Assembly (NCBI GenBank): GCA_903813345.2
Contig: CAIIXF020000004.1
Span: 14,021,196 to 14,085,195 of the forward strand
Origin: Owenia fusiformis
Lineage: Eukaryota; Annelida; Polychaeta; Sabellida; Oweniidae
Reading direction: 5' to 3'
DNA length: 64,000 nucleotides
This document shows, in pieces, positions 44,012-57,600 of this stretch (its first letter is position 1; each line of letters begins with the position of its first letter). A program made the translations under genes and the position numbers. The notes under the pieces are model-generated. The model was not told the DNA's origin and made no database searches. It saw nothing but the letters and a program-made list of their open reading frames with translations.

Positions 44012-46071
44012 AACACGCCTAACCATCGACAAGGTACAGTCACGTGACAGGTGACAAAATATGCCGTAGTACACTTTTGATGTACTATGTCACTATTAAC
44101 TGATTTTGAGCGAAGACCATGATGTAGGTTCGATGCAGGTTTTCAAAAATAAATTTTAGGAGAACACAAAGGATTTTATGTTTGATTTCGCGTGCATTCG
44201 ATTTCAAAGACATTTATTTTTCTAATAACGTTAAAAGATCTTCGAGCAGTGCTCGATTTTTTTCGTTGTTAGTCTCCCCATACGATTCTTCGGTTGGAAA
44301 AATGTTGTTTTTTACACATTTCCTTTGATAATTTTCTCCCCTGACGTCTCAGAGTGTCGAATATTTTTATGAGAATGTGTTTCTCTAAACTACACAGTTT
44401 AGGACAGGTGAACATTCAATAAACATTCATGCATTTGATATAATTTAAAAAATCAGAAATGTACGTTGTCAACTCACAGTGTATGTTGTCCCTGTAATTG
44501 AAATACATGAGTTATAATATTAAACATTGCAATGATTTAATTTCAAAATGCATTAAGGGTTTTATGCGTTACAAGTGATGTTCAACGAACATGCTCCTGT
44601 ATCCCTAGTACAGATAAACAGGTAAAAGTGATTTTTTTCGTTGAATGCTATTTTATTTTATGAAAGTATTAATATGGTGATTAATTTTAATAATCTTAAG
44701 GAGTTCATGGAGAGATCTTTACTAGCTAATCCAAGATGACTTTATGCTACAGGGTGTCCCGAAATTATGGGCCCCCATAGGCAGACATATACCAATGTCT
44801 CCATGTATGTATCATTTTAAAGCTCATCCAAAGTTACATTAATTTGCCGAGTATCATGGTTCAACTCACAAATGGAAAAAGTTACAGGAATTTCAAAAGT
44901 TAGTGTTTGGACAAAATTAAAGTCAGTCTTACACCAAAACAATAGTCGGTGTGTCTCCTTAGCCGCCATGTTAACAGCAGCAATACTTTCCATATATGAT
45001 CTTAAACTGGCTTCAAATAGGGATATGGCGTTTTGTAATCTTCATAAAACCTTTTTAAGGCATAAGAAGAGTTTCCTTGGAGTATCTACCCTAAACGTCA
45101 TCTTTTTAGAACTCGATATCCATATATTATCTTCGAGAATAGCATCCATATTTTCTGTCACATTCAGGTCAGGGCTGTTTCCAGGATACTGAAATGAACT
45201 TTTTGGCAAAACGCTAATTTTTGAAATGCCTGTTACTTTTTACCATTTGAACCATTATATTTGGCAAATCAATGTAACTTTGGATAAGCTTAAATATGAT
45301 ATATGACACATACTATGGAGAAATTGGTATATGTCTGCCTAGGGGGGAAAGTGCAGAAGTTCAAAAGCCAGGGTTATGGAATACTAAAAAATTATTAGTA
45401 ACATTGAAATTTAATCATATCAATGACAATTTTATTGATTAACGGACAAAATATTAGAGTAAATTTTTCGATATGCCAGCCCTATTATTATAAATTATTT
45501 CTTTATTATCAAATATGTTCCTTCTATTACACGTACATTATAGCATTTCATTCATGTAAAATTAACTGTGAATTGAGATCTGTAAGGCCAATGTGACAAC
45601 ATACATTCGAGTTGACAACATACATTATCTGTTTTTCGTAGTAGCATCCAAAGTAAAAAGCGGTTTTGCATTAACTCTGGATGTATATTTGTATACTTAT
45701 CTTAAGTTGTGTTAGTCGTAGTTTGGCTGTTATTTGCATAGCAAAACAAAAATTAGAGAGAATTTTGCGAAATTCAGTCAAGATTTAGAGATCCCTGACG
45801 TACTGGGTAGATCTATAACAAGATATTGAAGTTGCTGAGGATCATTTGAAGTAGATATGCATATTTGCAACTTAATTACAAATCGAATGCAACAACTGCC
45901 TGATGATGAACTGACACAATATTGATCAAATCAATGCTAGTTCTTACCTTGCTTCCTCATTCTAGAAAATGGCGATATAAAATGGCGGAAATGACATAGT
46001 ACATCAAAAGTGTACTACGGCATATTTTGTCACTGTCACGTGACTGTACCTTGTCGATGGTTAGGCGTGTT
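44012..46071. mobile_element. 2.06-kb element with 80-bp inverted ends
   Basis: Arms 44012-44092 and 45992-46071 are almost perfect reverse complements (one single-base length difference), from 'aacacgcctaaccatcgaca' inward to 'tgtactatgtca'. Each contains the palindrome GTCACGTGAC. The near-identity suggests recent origin or gene conversion. The interior encodes no intact protein but contains the mariner relic at 44753-45350. Confidence 0.75.
44753..45350 (-). pseudogene. mariner/Tc1-like transposase relic with inverted ends
   Basis: The ends 'acagggtgtcccgaaatta' and the region near 45310-45350 are imperfect inverted repeats (for example 'gcagacatataccaat' against 'attggtatatgtctgc'). The minus strand between about 45190 and 45040 reads NSPDLNVTENMDAILEDNI, matching the 'SPDLNPIEN' region around the last catalytic acidic residue of DDE mariner/Tc1 transposases. 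The rest is decayed. Confidence 0.6.
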
Positions 46072-46074
46072 GAA

Positions 46075-48740
46075 AGTGTTTTTATATTTAAGTGCAAATC
46101 AATTCTTCAATTGTGCCGATTTTTTATACAAAACAAACATCTATTACTTATTGTAAATATGATACGTCTACATTTGTGTAGCTAGTAATACGAATACTAG
46201 GTGGTTTTAGAAAATGTAGAAATGATTTCTTTAGACATTTTCTATTTGAGGGTACAAGTGATCTGAAAGTCTCGCTAATATTTTATCCCAAAAAATGTTT
46301 ATCCGGACGTTATTTTCATTGTGCAAATAATAAAGTGCTATGGTTTTGTTTTCTGTTCAACTGAACTGGTATATTCTCTATAATCTCCAAGCCTATAAAG
46401 GCAGGCACAAAAAGCAAAGAAAAAACTCGACCAAAAATAAATCGGCAAACTGGCACAAATCAACAATATGAGTTTTGGAATATTTAACCCACGTGTACAT
46501 CAGGTGTCTCCAGCAGGTACTAAGCTAACACACGGCTGATGCGGAATACTTACTAGGCATAAACTATATTTAGTAAACTTACGTAACTATATTATTTACT
46601 AGATAGATATAGTTCGAGGGATCCTCCAGTGATTTTGAGATTCACTCATGCTAATGCTCATGGGCGCAAGACTGGGAGCTTTCAGTAATACGCCCATGGG
46701 TGTTATAAACAACTGAAAATGATTACGATTTAAAATACCTTTCCATTAAATAATAGGATTTGTGTATATTCTGAACACATATTTGTTTTATTGTACTACA
46801 ACAACGAAATTCTCATGTTATTGCCCATGGGCAATTCATTGAAAGAGCTCCAGGTTTACCTCTGTAATATACCCTGTCATTTCTATAGAACCTGTGTCTC
46901 CTTGCAAGAATCTCTACTGATTTCAACTCCTTAATTAACATAATAGTTTTAGACTTACCTCTAAAACGTACTAAGATGTGAAACAGTCTCCGGTGTCAGT
47001 TGCCGGTGTGTACTATAATCCTCTGCAGTCAAATACGTGACTTTCCAAAATGTTTCCCACAAGCAAATGTATCGGATCTTTGTTTGGCACTTAATATGGA
47101 CATCTGATTCACTCTCTGTACTCAATTATAACAGCTCAATTGAAAAATATATTTGACTTCCCAAGTTCATATTCATTGAAGGATTCATATATCTAAGACT
47201 TTCTCCTCCGGTGCAGAGTTTACATACTGTCTTAACACACAAATGTGACTGACAAAGTAGATGTAACAACAGTTGGAGAATGAATGAATTAAGGTCATAG
47301 TGACCTAGCCTAGTAAACATCTTTATTGAGCGACTGGAGAAACATTTTTTTATATCAAGTTGTACAATAAGATAAATCACACCTTTTTGTGTAGACTGTT
47401 TGATGTAGACGATACGAGAGATATTAAATTTTGGTTTGAAGAATAGGGGCCGTATCTGGCAATCCAGGGAGCGGCGGTATTGATAAGACGCAGGGGGTGG
47501 GGGGGGGGGGGGTGGGGGGGTGCAATGGGGCTGTGGAATGTCGATATAATACGACTTGTTGACGATTTTTCTAAGCAGCCATGTTTCACTGGCAATATTT
47601 TCAGCATGCAACTTGGACATAACGTTTCAGGGATTGAACTAAATTAATTCAATAACTAAATAAGGTGAAATCTTAGAATATTGAGAATAATACCCAGATG
47701 CACCTCTGTTGACCTTATAAGGTCAATGCCTGACCAGAATACAGAAATTCCGTTCGATCACGTCCTTTATCAAACACACAAACCAGATTTTCTATGTTGT
47801 TATTTACCAACCTAAGATTCTGGTATTTACCACACATCTACGCCTGATTCATTCACAAACGTGTCCTTAAGAAGGTAAAGTCTGGACAAAAACTTAAATA
47901 AACAAAATCCAAATGTTAATTCACATCTGAGGAACAGGTAGGCGTAATGAGAAAAAATATCGTAGGCGTAATTTAGGAAGACATTTTTAGCCCTTAGACC
48001 TGCTAGTAAACAACGAGTGTTTCATAGTGTCCTACCCCATTAATCAATGCTAGCCTACCGGGAGGTAGGGCTATAGGTCATGATGAGATCATGTTGCACC
48101 AAATTTCCGAACGATTTTTACTTTAATTGTAGATATATTACTATAATTTCGCTACCCTTCATTGGAGTATAAATTCAGCCGAGCGAAACGACCTAAGTGA
48201 CAGGCAGTGTACATTTTTGTTTCCATAGTTTAATGGCTGATGGTGGATATTGCCTTTTCCTTCCTTGGCCATATTGATTTGTTGATTGATCGATTAATTG
48301 TTTGCTTGTTTGTTTGTTTGCTTGAATAAGTCATTAAATGGTTAGATTGATTCCATGTGTACCTTATCATTCTGCTTGGATTAACTGACCACGCATTTTA
48401 TTTTATGCATTAACAAACCATAATTAATTACTTAATTGATACATATTTATTTATGTTCACCCTCACTCAAATATCAGTACAAATCTAGGTGAATATATTA
48501 TAGCTCGTTAATAGTTAGATCCAGAAAAGGTAGTTCGTTATCAGTCGAACATAAGGAATCTTATACAATAATCGTATTAAAGGGGCAACAAAGCCTGTAG
48601 AGAGAAAATATGAAAAGTTTAACTTTTTCTGAGCTATCAAGGCAACTCTTGGCTTAACATATTCTTTTTGACACTGGTCCATGATCGTTGAATGGTCCCT
48701 ATCTGTACTTATTGTTGCACCTTTAATTAGTTTTATCAAT
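46075..48740. other. gene-free stretch
   Basis: No supported gene. A poly-G tract (about 47496-47519) makes a proline-rich minus-strand frame (47126-47620) that has no domain and which I reject as coding. No other repeat structure stood out. Confidence 0.4.
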
Positions 48741-48741
48741 G

Positions 48742-50340
48742 ACGCAGATGCGAATACTGGTTCACCACCTCGTGGCTGGGCTCGTTCAAGTCAGATAGCA
48801 TGGCGGGTATGGTAAAAAGTTCCCTTTAGCCTAAATTACATATGTTTTAGTGGTTCAATTTCCATATCACCCTTATGTATCTAATAGTTACAGTAATGCA
48901 AATTAAAATGTATATGTATATAGTTCATTACATGCCTGATGCTTACATATGTCGAACGTAACATATGAAATTGCTCACTTCATAATCGGATTCGATTAAA
49001 TATTTACGCTTGACACACACCTGGCTGTAATTGCCCTTTATTGTCGACACACGATATTCTTTCATTTCGTTTTTTGATTGTTCAGTCAAGTGCCTCTCTA
49101 CTTGTACTTTAACATGTCATTACATCGTTGGAATAATCAGTCACGTAACTTGGTTATTGTATGATCTTGATCGCAATTGATAACTTGTTGGTGATCTCCT
49201 CTTTGGCAGGTCATCGGATCATGAATTGGAATAATTTTCATATCAATGGGAGGACTCGTCATTTTAATGGGAGGACTCGTCATTTTAATGGGAAGACTCG
49301 TCATTTTAATAGGAGGACTCGCTATTTGATACTCGACTGTTTTGTGATTAAGAGACTCAATCGGCACTCAGTCTCCGTCACATTTGGTCTACGGTAAACG
49401 TACGGCGGTCGTAGCTTTTCAAAATCGAGAGAACTATGCAGCATAAAATATAGGGATAAGCAGTAGGATGTAACTTTTCTATATCGATTTTGTGAAGCTA
49501 CGGCCGCCGTAGAGCAAATTTGACCGGTCTAAGAGAACTTTCACTTTTTCACGTGACCAAAGACTTTGATATTCTATCATATATGAAGTTACAATCCCTC
49601 CAAAACTAATTTCCACTCAATATGATGCGAGTAGAAGTAATCTTGATTTACGTCATTAAAAATTCACAATTCAGTCAAACTGTTATTTGGAAAATACATG
49701 TAAAATTACATTTAGAAATGTGGTTTTGCAAAGAGTTTATCAACTATGAAAATTTATTTTTCTTTGAAACATAATAAGGGTCATATGAAAAGTGAACCAC
49801 TAAAACTGATGAATATTCAAGTGTAAAGGAATTTTGTAATACCCTGCCATGTTATTTCCCCCGAATCAGCCACCTGGTTGCAAAACTGGTAACTACCTAC
49901 TCGCATCTGAGTAATAGACTAGATGCGAGAAAAAATAATCCTGATTTACGTCATTAAATATTCAAAATTCAGTCAAAGTGATCTCATATTTGAAATCTTC
50001 ATGTAAAAGTACAACTAGAAATATGGTTTTTAAAATTGTCTATCAACTTTATTTTTTGAAAATGTGACTTCTTGTTCGGGTTGATTCCCCATAGACCCCA
50101 TGTTACAAAATCACAAAAAGTGAATTATCTTTTCTTGTATTGGACAGATAACATTTTCTTTTACTGGACATATTTTAATTTGCTTAACTATCAGATACAT
50201 AAGGGTTATATGAAAATTGAACCACGCAAATAGATGAAATTTAAGTTAAAGGGAACTTTCTACTATACCCGCCATGCTATCTGATCCGAACGAGCCACCT
50301 GGTGGTAAATCTGGTAACTACCTACTCGCATCTGCGTTTT
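48742..50340. mobile_element. 1.6-kb inverted-repeat element, GCAGATGCGA ends
   Basis: The left part (48742-48900) is the reverse complement of the right part (about 50190-50340): 'catggcgggtat' against 'atacccgccatg', and 'gcagatgcga' against 'tcgcatctgc'. Internal subcopies of the right half begin near 49610 and 49915 ('gatgcgag(t)agaa...aatc' then 'gtaactacctactcgcatct'). Related half copy at 20540-20905. An unrelated MITE (49375-49525) and a 22-bp array (49240-49325) are nested inside. Confidence 0.7.
49240..49325. repeat. 22-bp tandem repeat, 4 copies
   Basis: 'gggaggactcgtcattttaat' repeats four times with one or two changes, nested in the 48742-50340 element. Confidence 0.85.
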
Positions 50341-51657
50341 TGAAATTAACCAAAGCTGATATCTGTGCAATATTCTACAATCGGTGGTGATGGGTGACAT
50401 TTGTCATATAAATGCCCTTTCATTATTATATAGTTTTGTATTCCTATGCACAGTGTATCGTTTGTTTAAGTTGTCCCTATGTACATCCCCATAAATCCGA
50501 TAAAGTCCCCATGCTTAAAGTAGATGAAATATGATTAATAGCATAACCAAAAGGGCGATAGAGCTAGTTTTAAACAAAGATGGTAGACATGGGCGTTATA
50601 TATCATTCTGAAGGATCCTCAGTGCCATCTTTATACCAGCCTTACACCTATAATTAAAAGTGTGGTCTCTACTTTGAATGCCCTCAACCTACTAGCGCAT
50701 GTAGTAAACTTTAAAGGAATGAGGAGAGTTGAGTTGAGATTAAATGATCACAATTTCACAGTATTTGTCAATTTTGCTTTCATCATTCCATGTCTTGCCT
50801 ATTTAAAAATCAGGCGGTTCTGACTTTGTTTTAGGATAATCCTTCGATTCGTGCATTGGAGTTCGCCTCCGATTAATAAGGATGTAAAGCTAAATATTTT
50901 TGAGAAAACGTGCATGTGAACGTGTTATACAATAACGGATTACTATTCTCAAAACTTTTTTTCTGGGATCCTACTTCAACTATTCCTTATACAGGCCCGT
51001 AGCCAGAGGGGGGGGGGGGGGGGGGGGTTCGATGGGTTCGAGCGAACCCATTATTCTCTGGTAAAATAAAGCCTTGCATTAGATAGGAAAATTTTGGTGC
51101 AACGTGCATTTTTGGAAAAAGTCAATCTTTTCTAAATAGGTTAACTTGTCCAACTAGGTTTAAAAGTAGAACATATTATGTTTTAAATATTACTATACCA
51201 TTGGTTTCTATTTTAAAATGCATTTTCTGTGAACCACTTTCATGCATTTTATGAAACGTGACAATGAGTGCCATGTATTGGTATGAATTATTGCGAAATA
51301 AGAGATGTGTATGAGCTCTAAAATTTAATTCTAAAAATATGTCGATTAGAAAAATTTCAAAAACCACTTTTTGAAATTGAACAAATCACATTTTGATCAC
51401 ATTGAGAAATACTAGAATATAAGCCAAAGTGGTTTAATCTTTATTTCGGGCCTTTAAAAGTGTGTACGCTTTTATCAACGTCTGACGTTACCATTTGAGT
51501 TTTATAACCAAATGAACAAGCTTATATATCGAATAATTAAAAGATAAGAAATCGTAAATATCAAAATTATCAGGCTGTTTTTTCTCATTGTTGTACCTGC
51601 AAGCGAACTTGAAAAAGGTGAATATATCTAACATTTAGTCAATTGATCACCAGCGTC

Positions 51658-51672
51658 ATGTTTGGAGCATTG
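51658..51672 (+). CDS. lipocalin exon 1 (coding part)
   Basis: A 15-base coding end, ATGTTTGGAGCATTG followed by GTAAGTAG. It supplies the start codon and beginning of the signal peptide. It was chosen because exon 2 opens with a hydrophobic run but has no upstream ATG in frame (a TAA lies just before its acceptor), and this site gives the right phase and a strong donor. Confidence 0.65.
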
Positions 51673-54600
51673 GTAAGTAGCCTAATATTATAGTATTCTG
51701 AAATAATCAGTAAAATTGGGATCTGACTGATCCTTTGAATTGGGTTTCAAGGATTGTGAGGATAAACATATTTCCAAAACTTTGTTTCACCTTGCTTTAT
51801 TCATTATCCGTTGTTATAGGGTTCTAGATTTTTGCTTAATTTATTCTGAATCATCATAAAGAAGTATATATGACTTATATTACAGATGGCTGTTTTTTTT
51901 TATCTAACGTTGCATGCCTTTTGTACAGGGTGTACTAAACAATTTGACCATCCTAACAATGAATATCTTTTTAAGTTTGATTATAGAAATTTTGCACAAT
52001 TAAGGTTAGTTCATTGTTCTTCTGGTTATCACCATAAGTTTCGCCACTATATGGCCCATTTGCTGGCCATTCAAATAATGTGCTCAAAAATGGGCATTGC
52101 GTTCCAGCTCTGCAGTGTTTTGAGGGTTGCTTCGTACACAATATCCTTGAAGGACCCCTACAGATAAAATTCTGGAGGGCTCAGGTCTGGGGAGGGGTGT
52201 CCAGTTATTATCTGCTCTATGACTGTTGAGTTGATCCTCAAAATGATAATGAAGCTACCCTAGGTGATGCTGGATCCGGTAGCCGACAGGCGTTCGTTGC
52301 ATTCGCGAATACGAGCTTAGTCAAAGTAAAGATTATAGCGAGTATAAGGGGTCTAGCTTTGCACATTTTAGACCAATCAAAATACATAACTATTTTCAAT
52401 ATGTTTAACGTCTTGTAAGATAGAGAATAACAGGTATAGACTTTTAATTAAACGAATTTTTATATTTTACCCTTTTACACCGGGTTTCCAGGATTCGCTT
52501 CGCATGCCTCGGTCTCTTTCTCAGCAAAAGGGCCATACACTTGCTGTGGTGGTGAAAATTTGACTACTTTAGTAACGAGATATTCATTGTTAGGAGGGTG
52601 ACTTTTTTTGGTACACCGTGTATCCTCCTTTTGATTACGACTGAAAGGTTTTGATTTTTTGTATACATTAACCCTTATTTTTGTTAGACAATTCATATAT
52701 TTTGGTGAAAATCTTCATTTTCTCATTTGCAACAAAAAGATATAAATGTAAAGCCCCTGTAGTGGTTTTTGAAGAACTTTTAGAGGTCACACGTGTCTTT
52801 TAATAAGCGATAATTCATACCAATCTATAACATTCATCCTCCTCATAACGAGATATTCATTGTTAGGAGGGTGACTTTTTTTGGTACACCGTGTATCCTC
52901 CTTTTGATTACGACTGAAAAGTTTTGATTTTTTGTATACATTAACCCTTATTTTTGTTAGACAATTCATATATTTTGGTGAAAATCTTCATTTTCTCATT
53001 TGCAACAAAAAGATATAAATGTAAAGCCCCTGTAGTGGTTTTTGAAGAACTTTTAGAGGTCACACGTGTCTTTTAATAAGCGATAATTCATACCAATGTA
53101 TAACATTCATCCTCCTCATATGTTTTTGCCCAAAAAATTAAGAAAATCGGTTCATAAATAAGCGATTTTCAGAATCCTTTTAGCATATTTAGAAAACATT
53201 GACATAGAATTTTTTTCAATCTTTTCAAAAAGTTTTTGACGCCTGAGTGAGTCATATAATGACATCACTAAGGTTGTAAAATATTTTTGATATGCTAAAA
53301 CATTGAAGTGGCACATTAAAGATGGCATTTTATTATTGAAATCGCGTGTCATTTTATCAAGCTCTGCATTGGTGTTAAAAAGATAATCCTTTTTGAAATG
53401 TATGGATATTTGATGATTAAAAAATTTCAACTCTTTTTTGAAAAATGGCGGGAAATTTGACTATTTGAGAAATGAAAAGCTGACAACTATTTTCAAAAAT
53501 CTCTTTTAAAGGTAAGACAAATAGTAAATGAATGATAAAAACATTTTTCCAAACTTTACACGGGGACTTTAAAGGCTTTGTTAACATATCTTTCTCATCA
53601 TTAAGGTATTCACTCTGGCAATAGCCATCGCACAATCCCAAACCAATCCAACATGCAGATTCTCTGCTCCTGCAAGCAATTTCAGGCCATCCATGTACCA
53701 AGGTAGATGGTATGAAGTAGGAAAGATGCAAACTGCAGGTGGAGCATTTTGGCAAGAGGGATGCCATTGTACTTATACAGAGATCGAGGCTGTTCCTAAC
53801 AATTCCGAAGGGGATCAAAATGTAGCATATTTCTGCAATTTAGATGCCCCCAACGGCGAGGTTAGCGCCGTCGATGGTAAGATTTATAGATAAGAATATC
53901 TAATTGAACAGAGTCCAGACTGAAGTTAAGGTAGTAACTGAATAGGTAGATGAGTAAGGAGCTGAGTAGATAGCTGAGTAAGTAGCTGAGTAGGTGTAGC
54001 TGAGTGAATAAATGACTTAACCTCTGACCACGTGCCTATGACTAAACATAGGGATTTCATCATATTGACCTTTCGTAATTTAAAAGCGATTTTACATTTG
54101 AGATTCGGAGAAAATTTCCAACAATTTTGATACCTCAAGCGTGGAATTTGGAAACTTATTTTGTGTTGACCTACTTTCTAAAACCGATCGTACTCTCTCG
54201 AAATGGCTGAAAACAAAGATGAAGAAATAGCGATAAATGTTATCCTGCGCGCAGAGTCTAGTTAAAAACTACGAAGACGAAGCTCTCATTTAAGAAGTGA
54301 AGATTTGACCTAGTACTTGACCTTTGACCTAGATAAAAAGTTGACCAAAGCCAGAACAATTAGTAAACCAAGCACATAAGCAGCTTAAATTAAGCTGTTC
54401 TATCTTGCCGAGAGGAACTCAGTAGAATGGTAAATTGATTTAAGACTCCGGATTAATTTGACCTAGATAACTGAGTAAGCACAGGGTGGTCAAAAATGGG
54501 AACCCTGCATTTTTCTTATATCTTTGTCATTTTAAATTATTACTCCCTGATATTTCACATATGTGTACATCATTTAATATCCTACCACCCTACCATATTT

Positions 54601-57600
54601 CATGACCATCAGATTAATAGTCAAAAGGTTACAGCACTTTGAATAACATGCTTAAGGTTTGGCCATCATCGCGCTGTAGGCTGCGCATCTGCACAGCTGT
54701 TTATGACCTAAATGCATTCCTCAGCAGGTATGGCCTGAATGACACGGATTATCTCACTTTTGAGGATTCCAATTGTCCTGAGGTCGTTACCATACACTCT
54801 TTCTCTGCCATATCCCCGCATGTAGGGGCAATTTGGACGACGAATGCAGGTTTCCCGAAATTAAATGATGTACAAATGTGTAAAATATCAGGGAGTTTTT
54901 TCTTAAAATGAGAAAGATATGAGGAAAATTGTGTAAGGGTTTCCATTTTTACCACCCTGTAGCTAAGTACCTGAGTAGGAAGCTGAGTTGGTGGCTGAGT
55001 AAGTAGGTAGATTGTCGATCGGTTGGTTTTTTGGTTATGTCATTAATCTTATTTATATCAAACACGTTTTTAATTACTTTTAAGTATTTTTTGGACACTA
55101 ATATCTTGAAAAGGGAATAATAGAAAAAAGTTTTGCCTTTAGGAATTTACTTTGTTCACAAGGAACACGATGAAAAAAGAACGCCTAAATATTAAAGGAC
55201 TATGGTCCGGAGAACTGGAAAAATAGTGAAAACAAAATATTTGACCTAGTTCTTGACCTTTGATAAAAAAAATTGACGTTAATATTCCATAATTTCAGGT
55301 AGATTCCTTAGTTATCCCAACGAACGAAGTTCGGTAGGGATATAGTGAAGCCCTCCGTCCGTCCGTTTGTCCGTCCGTCAGTCCATCAGTCAGTCAGTCA
55401 GTCAGTCAGTCAGTCCGTCCGTCCGTCTGTCCGGAAGGTAACTCAAATACTAGTGGACGGATTTTCTTCATATTTAGTGGAAAGATGTATATTGGTGAAT
55501 AGTTTTACGCAATAAAAATTTTTTTCAAGATGGCCGCCGCTTTAAAAATGACGGGACTTTTTCGCAAAAATCATAAATTTTTCATTCTGAACCAAAGTAA
55601 TTAATATTATTGTTATAATTTTGGTAGTATATTCACAACATTTATCTATTTCACATATATTCCGAGTTTTTCATCCTGACCCTCAGGGGCCGTGTATGGG
55701 GGGACAGGAAAACAGAAATTTTCGCTAATTTTTAGATCTTTCTAAAGTATAGCTTTATTATACTCAAATGAAAGGCAATTAAGAGTAGATTGCAAATATT
55801 GTATCTTTTTTTCTGATTCGAGCCTCGTAAAATTCAAAATGGCCATCTAATGTACGATTTCGCAATAATTTTTTCGATCCCTTCAAAGTATGGCTATATT
55901 ATACTCAAATTGAAGGAATTTTTGAGTAGATCACAATTATGGTATTATTTTTCAGATTTGTATCTCAGAAAATTCAAAATGGCTGCTTTGCAGGAATTCG
56001 CAATTCTAAAATCTAATTTTTTCAATTTTAACCAATAAATTAGTAATGAGTATAATTGATTGGAATTCGCTAATTGATATTTTGTTCGTTGGGATTTGCT
56101 ACTCCGCGGAGTTGCCGTTATCTAGTTGATAATGTAAGTAGGTTTGAGTAAGCCCTTCTAATAGGTGAGAAAACTGAAAGAATGAATAACTAGAAAGAAA
56201 AATTGAACTAGATTGGTGAAATTGAACAAAGTTCAAACCGAAGAATTTCAGATTTTTACTATTAGAACCTAGATTTTGACCTTGACTTTTGAACTTTAAA
56301 AAGATTTGAGTAAAATGGGCATCTTTACATTCCCGATAGTTCCCAATAGTTTTTCATCGATATCAAAGTGAAAATAATGATTTTTAGATTTTACTTTAAA
56401 AGGTCATAGAAGGTCAACAAAACGTCTGATTTCAATTCTGATTGCAGATTCGGAATCCTGGTATTTTGATACCTCACACGTCGAATTTGGAGAATTTTCT
56501 TGTTGACTTACTTTTTCAGACCAAGATATCTTGAGAAGGTTTAGAGTAAAAAATGAAGAAAGGCTGAGAAAATTACTATTTGACCTAGTTCTAAACCTTT
56601 GACCAAGATAGAAATTTGACCTAATTTCCAATCGTCCTTGGCACATGTAAACATGTTTAAGGGAGCTCTAGTTGGCGAGAAATCAGTTGTGAAAAAGTCC
56701 AGAGAAATAGACGCCATAAGAAAAGTCTAAATATAAAACTGGCAAAAGTAGCAAACAAAATGAAATCTGGAGTCTAAAAAAAGTAGGGAGCTTTACATGT
56801 TAAATATTTATACGACATTACCATTGATGTGTGTGATCCTTAGCACCCTAACTCACGATATACATCCATAATGGGACTATTGGAACGAATACTAGTATAC
56901 TGCTTTTATCTCCTTGTGTATAACCTTAACTATTTTTATTTTCAGGATTGCTTTACAATATGAGTCGACCAGGAGAATGGAAACAACGCTTGCTTCCGTT
57001 TGTGCCACCTGTAAGTACATTTCTTATATTCTAATTTATGCCAAAGTCTAACTGTTGGACGAAGGGAGGGGTCCCATCCATAAAGCTTAAGTTCTTATTA
57101 TGTTGCATTTTATTTATATTAGGGACAGTAATGTAAAACGGTTTGATCTTTTTCTGGTTTTAGGTTGATTATCGTGTAATTGTCATTGATGACAAGGAGA
57201 GGAATGTGCCATCTCGTATGGTTGTGGTACTTCATCCTCTGTCACAAACTACTCAGAAGAACGGTTTAATTTTTTCTGGGTTTTGGTTGATTATCGTGTA
57301 ATTGTCATTGATAACAAAGGGGAGGAATATGCTATCTCGTATGATTCTGGTACTTCATCCTCTGTCACAAAATACTGTGAAAAACGGTTTTATATTTTTC
57401 TGTTTTTAGGTTGATTATCGTGTAATTGTCATTGATGACCAAGGGGAGGAATATGCCATCTCGTATGATTGCGGTACTTCATCCTCAGTCACAAACTACT
57501 GTGTTCACATCCTATCAAGAGCCCCAACTCTGAACGAGGACATCGTACAAATGCTTGTCAGGATAGCCAACGAAATGGACCTGAACCCAGAGAATCTTCC

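Noticed and set aside
44872-45192. 106-codon plus-strand frame
   Set aside because: The sense of this segment is the other strand, where it resembles a mariner transposase end; the plus frame is a shadow.
47126-47620. 164-codon minus-strand frame with a proline run
   Set aside because: The proline run comes from a poly-G tract; the rest has no domain, signal peptide or splice context.
46075-48740. Searched for upstream actin-binding (CH) exons of the plakin on the minus strand between 42.2 and 51 kb
   Set aside because: No segment resembled a calponin-homology domain with flanking splice sites; absence by eye is not proof.
51886-52167. 93-codon plus-strand frame in lipocalin intron 1
   Set aside because: Shadow of the minus-strand transposase relic.
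55356-55432. CCGT/CAGT run as a CRISPR-like or regulatory array
   Set aside because: Simple 4-bp microsatellite at the edge of a dispersed element.
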